From the NCBI GenBank assembly GCA_963695445.1, contig CAVOGV010000007.1, positions 1-64,000 on the forward strand: a stretch of DNA of 64,000 bases, written 5' to 3'. Shown one piece after another: positions 27,032 through 36,471 of this stretch. Within the stretch, counting starts at the first letter, position 1, and the number at the start of each line of letters is the position of its first letter. Made by a program: the position numbers and the translations under genes. This stretch comes from Thiohalocapsa sp963695445 (lineage in GTDB: Bacteria; Pseudomonadota; Gammaproteobacteria; Chromatiales; Chromatiaceae). Under the pieces are notes generated by a model. The model worked only from the letters and a program-made list of their open reading frames with translations, was not told where the DNA came from and made no database searches.

Positions 27032-27601
27032 TCATCGCCGCTCGACGGGCACACCACGACTGGTGAAGGACACGCCTTCTCGGCCGATCATGATGGCTTC
27101 GATGATGGGCGGATTGAGTTCTTGCTGCGCGGACCATTCGACGATGAAGTTTGCACCAGAGCCGCCGCTTCGGTCGCCCTTTTCGACCAGGTACGAGGCG
27201 GTCTGCAGGGGGCCGAGCACGACAGGGTCCTCCACCAGCTCCCGGATCGCTTTACCATCGGTATCGGAATAGCGCACCTGATCGATGCGCAGCGGATGCG
27301 CCGGGTCGGTATTGCGCACGCTCAGCGTCGTCTCCAACGGCATCGCTGCGCCGCCCTGGCGATAGATATGGGAGTAGGCCGGCACGTACACGGCGCGCCC
27401 CTTGGTCACGATGTCCGTCGGCAACACCGCGGGTCCCGCTAGCGGCGGTCGGAAGGCGATCGTTTCCTCAATCTCGATGAGCTGATTGGCGATGAAGCCG
27501 AGCATGAGGATCAGGCCGATGGCCACAACGCTGCCGACAATCGGCAGCAGCAGGTGGCGCGCTTTTCCGTGATCGCCGGAGGCAGGATTAGTCATGCTCA
27601 T
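27032..27601 (-). CDS. DUF3124 family membrane-anchored protein
   Basis: 189 aa from ATG 27601 (another ATG at 27595). One transmembrane helix near the N-terminus (LLLPIVGSVVAIGLILMLGF), then a domain with VYVPAYSHIYRQGG, LSVRNTDPAHPLRIDQVRY, DPVVLGPLQTASYLVEKGD and SGGSGANFIVEW, the conserved pattern of DUF3124. Function of the family is unknown; the domain would face the periplasm. Confidence 0.75.
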   Translation of the reverse strand: MSMTNPASGDHGKARHLLLPIVGSVVAIGLILMLGFIANQLIEIEETIAFRPPLAGPAVLPTDIVTKGRAVYVPAYSHIYRQGGAAMPLETTLSVRNTDPAHPLRIDQVRYSDTDGKAIRELVEDPVVLGPLQTASYLVEKGDRSGGSGANFIVEWSAQQELNPPIIEAIMIGREGVSFTSRGVPVERR

Positions 27602-27779
27602 AGGGAGCAACCTCAGAAGAAGGTGCGACGGCAACCATTGCCGTCGCCGCACCGGCATCGCCCGCCGGCAGCGTCAGTCTATAGCCGAAGACGACGAGTT
27701 TCGACATTCGAGTAACGCGGTTTCGCCGTCTAAGGCAGACGATAGGAAGGTCGCTGCGCTTTTCTCAGGACCCAGACGC

Positions 27780-27801
27780 AAAAACCCGGCCGAAGCCGGG
27801 T
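27780..27801 (-). terminator. Rho-independent terminator of the RRM gene
   Basis: Stem ACCCGGC / GCCGGGT with a CGAA loop (TTCG on the transcript) at 27784-27801, followed on the minus strand by T residues (27784-27780). It is 62 bp past the gene's stop. Confidence 0.85.
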
Positions 27802-27863
27802 CTTTGCTGGTCGGCGTCGGGAACAGGTCCCGTCGCCAGACGGCGGCCGAAGCCGCTGAGGTC

Positions 27864-28145
27864 TTACCAGCGACGGCCGCCGCCACCGTGCGACGGACGG
27901 TCGCTCTTCGGCTTAGCCTGGTTCACGGTGATGTTGCGGCCCTTCATGTCAGTGCCGTTCAGCGCCTTAATGGCGGCGTCAGCTTCCGAGTTGTTATTCA
28001 TCTCGACGAAGCCGAAACCCTTGGAGTCGCCGCTGAACTTGTCGGTGATCAGGTTGACCTGATCGACGCTGCCGTATTGGGCGAAGGTCTCGCGCAGATC
28101 GGCATCGGTGACACTGTAAGGAAGGTTGCCAACGTAGATATTCAT
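27864..28145 (-). CDS. RRM-domain RNA-binding protein
   Basis: 93 aa: a single RNA-recognition motif with RNP2 IYVGNLPY at the N-terminus and RNP1 KGFGFVEM near residue 43, then a basic Gly/Arg tail (GGGGRRW). It is of the small bacterial Rbp type, often cold- or stress-responsive RNA chaperones. Monocistronic, with an unusually long upstream gap and its own terminator. Confidence 0.9.
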   Translation of the reverse strand: MNIYVGNLPYSVTDADLRETFAQYGSVDQVNLITDKFSGDSKGFGFVEMNNNSEADAAIKALNGTDMKGRNITVNQAKPKSDRPSHGGGGRRW

Positions 28146-28614
28146 GTCTGTCTTTTCTCAGAAATAGCGTGCATTGGAAGAACAAAAAACTATCGAAAAA
28201 CACCAAGCACGAGAATTTCTTCGACAGCGGAATACCGTGGTAACGGTATGGGGAGGAAGGGAGCTACGAGTCTCGGAGGGAAATCCCAGGAACCGTCCCG
28301 AAGGAGTGCTGGGAGATTTCGTCGAAATGGGCAGATGCCTTGCGCCGGTCTTGCTTTGAATGTGGACCGGCATGTCCTCAGGCCGGCAATCTAACAGGTT
28401 CGGTCTGGGCGTGCACGGTTTATTTTGGAAACGGCGGCGTTGATCGGGATCCCTGACGCAAGCCTACCTGGACCATCGACCCTTGATACCGCTTGCCCCT
28501 TGGACGCGTCGACGGCTCAACCCGAGGTTAACGGCAGCACGCGGTGCATTTTATACTTGCGGGCCTAGCGCGTTGCCGGCGTCCGGCACAACCAGAGATA
28601 ACGATCGAATTGCC
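28146..28614. other. Divergent regulatory region between the RRM gene and the TPR-like gene
   Basis: 469 bp without a supported gene. The half next to the RRM gene is AT-richer and contains the palindrome ATACCG-N6-CGGTAT (28229-28246). On the plus strand TTAACG (28529-28534) and TATACT (28553-28558) with 18 bp spacing could be the promoter of the gene at 28615. No repeat copy was seen. Confidence 0.45.
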
Positions 28615-29730
28615 ATGACCGAGCAAGAACTGGAGCGGATCAAGAAGCGTTGCGTAGAGGCCTACAAGGCTGGTCACTATGCCGAGTGCGCCGCCCTTGC
28701 AGCGGAAGGGGCAGCGTTGGCGGATCAGCAGGGTGATGTCGCCGCGCGAGTCCGATTGCGGGCCTGGGAGGGCGAGAGCCATTGGCAGAACAAGGACATC
28801 GATGCGGCGGTTTTGGCCCTGACCGACGCCGCCGAAGAGACGCCGGGAGCCGACCCGGAAGACACCTTCAATGCCATCTCGACCTTGTTGACCATCGCCA
28901 TCGAGGAACGGCCGTTGGCCGATGCGCGCGCCCTGCTGGCGCGGGGCCGGGAGCATCTGGAGCGATCCGGACGCAACGCCTCGCGGCACATGCTTGACCT
29001 GAGCGAGGGCAACCTGGCCGCCCACCGGGGCGATTGGACGACGGCCCTAGTGCACTACCGCGATGCCTATGAGCACCAGCGCGGCGATCGCGGCATGCCA
29101 CGCTTCACCCAGGCGTCGTACATCATCAAGCTCGCCGAGGCCAGCTTCATGCTGGGCGACGCCGCGGCCCTGGAGCAGTGGCGTCGCGCCATCGACGACG
29201 TCAAAAAGGAAGTGGAGGGCGATCACCTGCGCGCGGAGCAGGCGCGGCTGCTGTGCCACCGGGCCGGTTTGCCCGACCCGGCGAGGGCCAAGACCGATGC
29301 CTGCGGTGCTGCCCGCCGGCTGCTGCGTTGGTTGGAGGAGTTTCAGGGCTACCGTACCGACTATGCCCGCGACGCGCTGCATGTGCTGTTAAAGCATGGC
29401 GATTGGCTGTCGGTGGAGACCTGGATTGACTATCCCGGCATCGGTGACGACCCCTTCATAGCCGGGGATTTACACCTGGCTCGCGCCCGCGACGGTCTTG
29501 GGCTGCCGGCCTGCGATCTGATTTGGCAGACCGAGCCGAGCGTGCCAGCAGACCCGGCGGTGGTGCCCACGAGCCACCGCGCCATGGTGCCCGACCATCT
29601 GGCAGCGGCGCGTGCCCACTACGACTCGAAGCGCGCGTGGGCGACAAGCGAGGATCTCCGCCTCGAGACCAACTGCCACACCCAGGCCGTCGAAGAGCGT
29701 CTGCGACGGGTTGATGCGCTGGCTTCTTGA
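28615..29730 (+). CDS. TPR-like helical repeat protein
   Basis: 371 aa, ATG with only a weak ribosome binding site. The sequence is a run of amphipathic helix pairs (CVEAYKAGHYAECAALAAEG, ALTDAAEETPGADPEDTFNAI, ALVHYRDAYEHQRGDRGMPRF) that fits tetratricopeptide-type repeats. No signal peptide or membrane segment, so a cytoplasmic scaffold is likely. I do not recognise a specific family. Confidence 0.6.
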   Translation: MTEQELERIKKRCVEAYKAGHYAECAALAAEGAALADQQGDVAARVRLRAWEGESHWQNKDIDAAVLALTDAAEETPGADPEDTFNAISTLLTIAIEERPLADARALLARGREHLERSGRNASRHMLDLSEGNLAAHRGDWTTALVHYRDAYEHQRGDRGMPRFTQASYIIKLAEASFMLGDAAALEQWRRAIDDVKKEVEGDHLRAEQARLLCHRAGLPDPARAKTDACGAARRLLRWLEEFQGYRTDYARDALHVLLKHGDWLSVETWIDYPGIGDDPFIAGDLHLARARDGLGLPACDLIWQTEPSVPADPAVVPTSHRAMVPDHLAAARAHYDSKRAWATSEDLRLETNCHTQAVEERLRRVDALAS

Positions 29731-29786
29731 GCCGCGACTGGTTAACCGCACGACGGCGGTCGTTCGCTTTGGGCGCTCAAGCAATC

Positions 29787-31043
<1,257 letters not shown>

Positions 31044-31083
31044 CGGTTACTGGTCTCTTGCGTGTCGGTCTGGTGAGGTTGGC

Positions 31084-33981
31084 TTATTCTTGCGGAATGC
31101 GGCGGTTCATCTTGGGGTTGATCTGTCCGGTCAGCGCCTCGTCGATGAGACGCTCCTGCTGTTGGACGTGGACTGAACGGTGTCCGACCGCGGGCGCGGC
31201 CGAAGCGGGGCGGCCGACGTAGTAAGGTTGCTTGCCGTCCTGGATCAGGAAGTGGAAGCGGTGCTTGATCTGATCCCAGGCGCCCTGATTTTGCGCCTCC
31301 TCCTGACACCAGATGACTTCTTGCGTGTCGGGATAGGTGGCGACGATGTCGGCGAACTCTTCCCTGGGGAACGGATACAACTGCTCGATGCGAATGATGG
31401 CGACGTTGTTGAGTCCGCGCGCGTGTCGTGCTTCGATCAGGTCGAAATAGACCTTGCCGCTGCAGAATACCAGCCGGTCGACGTCGGCGGGTTCGATCGG
31501 GTCGATCTCCGGGATGATGGTCTGGAATTCACCCTCGGCCAGTTCCTCTAGCGACGACACCGCGAGCCGATGGCGCAGCAGGCTCTTCGGCGTCATCACC
31601 ACCAGCGGACGGCTGAAGTCGCGCAACATTTGCCGCCGCAACAAGTGGTACATCTGTGCCGGAGTCGTCGGAACGCAGACCTGAATGTTGTGCTCGGCGC
31701 AGAGTTGCAGGTAGCGCTCCAGGCGCGCCGACGAATGCTCGGCCCCCTGGCCCTCGAGCCCGTGCGGCAACAGCATCACCAGGCCGCACGAGAGTCCCCA
31801 CTTGGTGCCGGCGGAGGTGATGAACTGATCGATCACCACTTGTGCACCGTTGGCGAAGTCGCCGAACTGGCCCTCCCAGATGGTCAGGGCGCCGGGTTCC
31901 GCGGTGGCGAAGCCGTATTCAAAGCCGAGCACCGCCTCCTCTGACAGGATGGAGTCGATGGCGATGAACGGTCCTTGCTGCTCGCCGATGTGTTGCAGCG
32001 GGGTATAGTCGCGCCCGGTGGCCTGACAGTGGATCTTGGCATGGCGGTGAAAAAAGGTGCCGCGTCCGGCGTCTTGGCCGGACAGGCGCACCGGATAGCC
32101 AGCGTCGAGCAGCGTGGCGTAGGCCAGGGTCTCGGCAAAGCCCCAATTCGCAAGCTGGTCGCCCTGGGCCATCTTGCGCCGCTCGGCCCAGATTTTGGAC
32201 ACGCGCGGGTGCAGTTCAAACCCGTCCGGCACCTGCAGCAGCCGTTCGGCCAATTGCTGCAGCTTTTCACGTTCCATGCCGGTGTGCGCGGGCGCGCGCC
32301 AGTCGTCGCCGCAGCGCCAGTCGGCACGATAGGTGTTGTCGAGCCCGCACAGCACCGGACGGGCGACCACCACGCCGTGCTCGATGGAGCCGCGGTAGTC
32401 TTCGATCATGGCGACGGCGTCGTCGCGGGTGATGACACCATCGTCGATGAGCCGATCGGCGTAGACCGCGCGGGAGGTGGCGCGCTCGCGGATCTTCTTG
32501 TACATCATCGGCTGCGTGACCGACGGCTCGTCGGCCTCGTTGTGGCCGAGACGTCGATAGCAGACCAGGTCGATGACGACGTCCTTTTTGAACTGGTTGC
32601 GGTAATCCAGCGCCATGCGCGTCACGAAGATGACCGCCTCGGGGTCGTCGCCGTTCACATGGAACACCGGCGCCTGCACCATCTTGGCCACGTCGGTGCA
32701 GTACTGCGTGGAGCGTGTGTCGAGCGGGTTACTGGTGGTGAAGCCAATCTGGTTGTTGATGACGATATGCACCGTGCCGCCGGTGCCATAACTGCGCGTC
32801 TGCGACAGCTGCAGCGTCTCGGTGACGACGCCCTGGCCGGCGAAGGCGGAGTCGCCGTGAATCAGCACTGGCATGACCTGCTCGCCGGTGCGGTCGCCGC
32901 GACGGCGCTGACGGGCGCGCACCGAGCCCTCGATGACCGGGTTGATGATCTCCAGGTGCGACGGGTTGAAGCCGAGCGCCAGGTGGACGATGCCGCCGGG
33001 GGTTTCCACATCGCTGGCGAAGCCCATGTGGTATTTCACGTCGCCGGCGAGCTGGCGCGGGTTCAGCGGGGCCTTGCCCTCGAACTCGGCGAAGATCTCC
33101 TGCGGCGGCTTGCCGAGGATATTGACCAGCAGATTCAGCCGTCCGCGGTGTGCCATGCCGATGACGATTTCTTTGATGCCCTTGCGCCCGGCGCGCTGAA
33201 TCAGCTCGTCCATCAGCGGAATCATCGCCTCGCCGCCCTCCAGCGAGAAGCGCTTCTGACCCACGTAGCGGGTGTGCAGATACTTCTCCAGGCCCTCGGC
33301 AGCGGTCATCAGCGTCAGCAGCCAGCGCCGGTCGGCCGGCTCGAGTTCGGGGCGGGCCTGATAGCCCTCCAGGCGCTTCTGCACCCAGCGCTTTTCCTGC
33401 GTGGTGGTGATGTGCATATACTCAGAGCCCACCGAGCCACAGTAGATGCGCTTGAGCAGGTCCAGGATCTGGTGCAGCGGCATGCGGTCCGGCGCGTACA
33501 GGCTGCCGGTGTGGAAGACCTGATCGAGATCGCCGTCCTCGAGGTTATGGTAGGCCGGATCGAGGTCCGCGACCTTCGGTGTCGGGCGCAGCTTCAGCGG
33601 GTCGAGATCGGCGATCTGATGGCCGCGGTAGCGATAGGTATTGATCAGCCGCAACACTGCCGACTGCTTCTCGGCGGCGGCCGGTTCCAGGTGCGCGGTA
33701 TGGCGGCTGTGGGCGCGATTTCGACTCTCGCTGGCCAGGCGCGCGAAGTTCTCTCGCACGGGACCATGCGGGATGTCGTGCGCACGCGCCTCGCCCGTCG
33801 GGCTCGCGTCAGGCGCGCTCTCGTTGGCGGCCTCATGATGAATCGCGTCAAAGCGTTGGCGCCACGCCAGATCGACGCTCTCGGGGTCTTTCAGGTAGTG
33901 TTCGTAAAGATCCTCGATGAAGGCAGCGTTGCCACCGTAGAAGGCCGACGAGGAACGGAACAGCTGCAGCAACGCGCTCAT
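31084..33981 (-). CDS. sucA: 2-oxoglutarate dehydrogenase E1
   Basis: 965 aa from ATG 33981 (the open frame runs 66 codons further upstream, but similarity starts at MSALLQLFRSSSAFYGGNAAFIEDLYEHYL). Typical motifs include AHRGRLNLLVN, HGDSAFAGQGVVTETLQLS and NNQIGFTTS for thiamine diphosphate and Mg, and a C-terminal EEAQNQGAWDQIKHRFHF. It decarboxylates 2-oxoglutarate in the TCA cycle. Presence of sucAB implies a potentially complete oxidative cycle, which not all sulfur-oxidising autotrophs have. Confidence 0.96.
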   Translation of the reverse strand: MSALLQLFRSSSAFYGGNAAFIEDLYEHYLKDPESVDLAWRQRFDAIHHEAANESAPDASPTGEARAHDIPHGPVRENFARLASESRNRAHSRHTAHLEPAAAEKQSAVLRLINTYRYRGHQIADLDPLKLRPTPKVADLDPAYHNLEDGDLDQVFHTGSLYAPDRMPLHQILDLLKRIYCGSVGSEYMHITTTQEKRWVQKRLEGYQARPELEPADRRWLLTLMTAAEGLEKYLHTRYVGQKRFSLEGGEAMIPLMDELIQRAGRKGIKEIVIGMAHRGRLNLLVNILGKPPQEIFAEFEGKAPLNPRQLAGDVKYHMGFASDVETPGGIVHLALGFNPSHLEIINPVIEGSVRARQRRRGDRTGEQVMPVLIHGDSAFAGQGVVTETLQLSQTRSYGTGGTVHIVINNQIGFTTSNPLDTRSTQYCTDVAKMVQAPVFHVNGDDPEAVIFVTRMALDYRNQFKKDVVIDLVCYRRLGHNEADEPSVTQPMMYKKIRERATSRAVYADRLIDDGVITRDDAVAMIEDYRGSIEHGVVVARPVLCGLDNTYRADWRCGDDWRAPAHTGMEREKLQQLAERLLQVPDGFELHPRVSKIWAERRKMAQGDQLANWGFAETLAYATLLDAGYPVRLSGQDAGRGTFFHRHAKIHCQATGRDYTPLQHIGEQQGPFIAIDSILSEEAVLGFEYGFATAEPGALTIWEGQFGDFANGAQVVIDQFITSAGTKWGLSCGLVMLLPHGLEGQGAEHSSARLERYLQLCAEHNIQVCVPTTPAQMYHLLRRQMLRDFSRPLVVMTPKSLLRHRLAVSSLEELAEGEFQTIIPEIDPIEPADVDRLVFCSGKVYFDLIEARHARGLNNVAIIRIEQLYPFPREEFADIVATYPDTQEVIWCQEEAQNQGAWDQIKHRFHFLIQDGKQPYYVGRPASAAPAVGHRSVHVQQQERLIDEALTGQINPKMNRRIPQE

Positions 33982-34287
33982 GGTGGTGTGCTCTGGTGGT
34001 CTTCTCGTATTATCCGCCAGCACCATAGGCGCCGGGCATTGGCTCGATCCGCCGCCGCGCTTGTTTTGTCGCACCGGATGTACGGCACCAATGCGAAGGG
34101 TCCAAGCCACGAGCCGAGCGGCGTGGCGAAGCGGCAGTGTATAGCACAAAGTCGTGGCTGCAAGGCGCCTTGATAACAATGCTTTGTATCAGTTTGACCA
34201 AGACTGCGCGACCGAACACGACAACCACGCGACAACGGCGGCCAATGCCGCGGACCCGGACCGACAGCGGAGGTGTCGATAAGACAG

Positions 34288-34497
34288 ATGGCAGAGCCGC
34301 AAGCAACGCCCGATGCCGACGCCCGCCGCCGCCTGCGTATCGCCCAGGCAGAAGCGGACCTGGCCTACTTCCAGGCTAGGCTGGCTCTGATCGGGGAGCC
34401 GAGCACGCTGAACCAGTACGCCCAGCAATGCGCCTTCCAGATCCTCTACAAGGCGGTGGGGCAGAAGCTGTCGAAGCTGAGTGACAGGAGCAACTAG
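34288..34497 (+). CDS. Small hypothetical protein
   Basis: 69 aa from ATG 34288 (GTG 34273 also possible; GGAGG at 34269-34273). Charged, helical sequence ADARRRLRIAQAEADLAYFQ followed by LNQYAQQCAFQILYKAVGQKLS. No domain recognised. It ends 32 bp before the FHA-transglycosylase gene and could be co-transcribed with it. Confidence 0.5.
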   Translation: MAEPQATPDADARRRLRIAQAEADLAYFQARLALIGEPSTLNQYAQQCAFQILYKAVGQKLSKLSDRSN

Positions 34498-34529
34498 CTT
34501 GCTTGGCACCAAATTTACCCTGTTTTAGG

Positions 34530-36065
34530 ATGCGATCCATCGGTTCCAAGAACGGTCCACGTGAATCCGCGATCCTGCCCGTTCGCGTCGATTTGGTCGA
34601 CGCATCGGGCAGGAAGGAGGCGCGAAGCGTCGACGTCGCGTCGCTGATCGGTCGCGGATCGGACTGTGGCATTCGGATCCCGCACTCCCTGGTCAGTCGT
34701 CACCACCTGGCACTTTACCCGGAAGACGGGCGCTGGTGGATTCGGGATCTTCAGAGCAGCAATGGCACCTGGGTGGCTGGTCAACGCATCGACAAGTTGC
34801 CGGTGACCGGCACGACCACGGTGCAGCTTGGCATTGATGGACCAGCGATCCAGCTAACGCCGCCCGCGCCGCCCCCGGTCGAGTCGCGGTCTGGCTCCAT
34901 CAAAGACGTCTCTCGGCATTACTTCGATCAGAACGCATCGGATGTCGCCGGCGAGCACACGATGATGATTAGGCAGGCTTACAAGGACGTGAAGCGGCGG
35001 CAACGGCGCATCTACACCCTGATGCTGGCCGGTTTGGCGGTGCTGCTGTCGATCATGGGAGGGGTGGTGCTGTTCCAGTACACGCAGCTGGAGAAGACCA
35101 AGCAGCTTGCCAAGGAGACCTTCTACGAAATGAAGGAGCTCGAGCTGCACATCGCCGACTTGGAGGCGGGTATCGATCGAGATGCATCGGCATCGGTCAA
35201 GGCCCAGATTGCCGAGTCGAAGCGGCTGTTGGCAGGCATGCGGGAGCGCTATGACGACTTTGTCGAGGAAGTGCAGGCGAGCCGAATCGTCAAGTTGGGC
35301 TCGGAAGACGAGATCATCCTGCACATTGCCCGAGTCTTCGGCGAGACCGAATTGGACCTGCCTGACGATTTCGTTGCGGAAGTCAAGAAATACATTCGAA
35401 AATGGCAGGCGACGCCGCGGCTGGAGCGAGCCATCCGTCGCCTCCATGAGAACGGCTACGCGCCGACCATCTATCGCGAACTTACCGCGCAGGACCTGCC
35501 GCCGCAATTCATGTATCTGGCACTGCAGGAATCCAGCTTTCGCCACGATGCCGTCGGCCCTCCGACGCGCTACGGACGTGCCAAGGGCATGTGGCAATTC
35601 ATTCCGGATACCGCGAAACGTTACGGCCTGACGCCGGGGCCATTGCAGAACACCGGTCAATATGATCCGGACGACGATAGACACAATGTCGCCAAGGCCA
35701 CGAATGCGGCTGCGCGTTACCTGAAATACATCTACAGAACCGACGCCCAGGCCTCCGGGCTGCTCGTGATGGCCTCCTACAACTGGGGTGAAGGCAACAT
35801 TATCAAGCGGCTGCGGAAAATGCCGAAGAACCCACGAGAACGCAATTTCTGGAAGTTGCTGCGCGACCACAGAATACCGGACGAGACCTACAATTACGTC
35901 TTCTATATCTTTTCCGCGGCGGTCATTGGCGAGAATCCTCGAATGTTCGGCTTTGATTTCGACAATCCGCTGAGCGGGCTCGAAGGAGGGGCGCGGCGTC
36001 CGGCGGCGATCCCGGCCGACCCTGGTGTTACCGCCGGTGGCGAGGGTCGGGATGGTTCATCCTAA
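34530..36065 (+). CDS. FHA domain - transmembrane - lytic transglycosylase fusion
   Basis: 511 aa. An FHA phosphothreonine-binding domain covers about residues 20-110 (GRGSDCGIRI, SLVSRHHL, SSNGTW), a single membrane helix 161-183, a coiled-coil stretch 185-250, and an SLT-type lytic transglycosylase domain about 320-460 with the catalytic glutamate at 334 (LALQESSFRHDAVG) and GRAKGMWQFIPDTAKRYGL. The FHA part would be cytoplasmic and the muralytic part periplasmic. A phosphothreonine reader coupled to a peptidoglycan-cutting domain fits the T6SS Thr-phosphorylation pathway encoded 7-20 kb downstream; that link is inference. Confidence 0.82.
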   Translation: MRSIGSKNGPRESAILPVRVDLVDASGRKEARSVDVASLIGRGSDCGIRIPHSLVSRHHLALYPEDGRWWIRDLQSSNGTWVAGQRIDKLPVTGTTTVQLGIDGPAIQLTPPAPPPVESRSGSIKDVSRHYFDQNASDVAGEHTMMIRQAYKDVKRRQRRIYTLMLAGLAVLLSIMGGVVLFQYTQLEKTKQLAKETFYEMKELELHIADLEAGIDRDASASVKAQIAESKRLLAGMRERYDDFVEEVQASRIVKLGSEDEIILHIARVFGETELDLPDDFVAEVKKYIRKWQATPRLERAIRRLHENGYAPTIYRELTAQDLPPQFMYLALQESSFRHDAVGPPTRYGRAKGMWQFIPDTAKRYGLTPGPLQNTGQYDPDDDRHNVAKATNAAARYLKYIYRTDAQASGLLVMASYNWGEGNIIKRLRKMPKNPRERNFWKLLRDHRIPDETYNYVFYIFSAAVIGENPRMFGFDFDNPLSGLEGGARRPAAIPADPGVTAGGEGRDGSS

Positions 36066-36471
36066 ACTCTTCCCAGCCTAGCTCAACGGCGGGCACCGCG
36101 TGCACGCAGATGCCTCAGGAGTATGGTCCCGACGCGCGTGGGACGAGTTGTCCCAAAGCTTGAGCCCCAAAGGCCGAACGCGCGCGGGTGAGGATGCCCG
36201 GCTGTTGCGGTTTCTGTCGCTGTGCGTTGTGCGCAATGCCAGGAACGCTGAGCCCTGCTAAACTCATACTCTGCATTGTTGTGGTTTTGTTCGTCTGTGG
36301 GTTGCTCAGCCGCTGACAGTGTAAGTTTTGCCAACACCGACCAACAAATTGGTCTTGCACGGTGTGCGGGCTGCAAAGTGGAAGCGGCTTGCCTGTTTGC
36401 GATAGGGGAATCGTGGTCGTGACTATCTGCCTTTGGTGATCTGGGGGCTTTGGCGATTTGGGGGAACATTA
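36066..36471. other. Intergenic region with a degenerate repeat copy
   Basis: 406 bp. Positions 36084-36140 (GGCGGGCACCGCG, GCACGCAGATGCCTCAGG) weakly match the left end of the dispersed repeat. The following 36240-36471 is AT-richer than average and probably carries the promoter of the autotransporter gene, but I see no convincing -35/-10 pair. Confidence 0.35.

Noticed and set aside
31975..34173. A 732-residue frame opposite sucA
   Set aside because: Complementary-strand shadow of sucA; composition is biased and no domain is visible.
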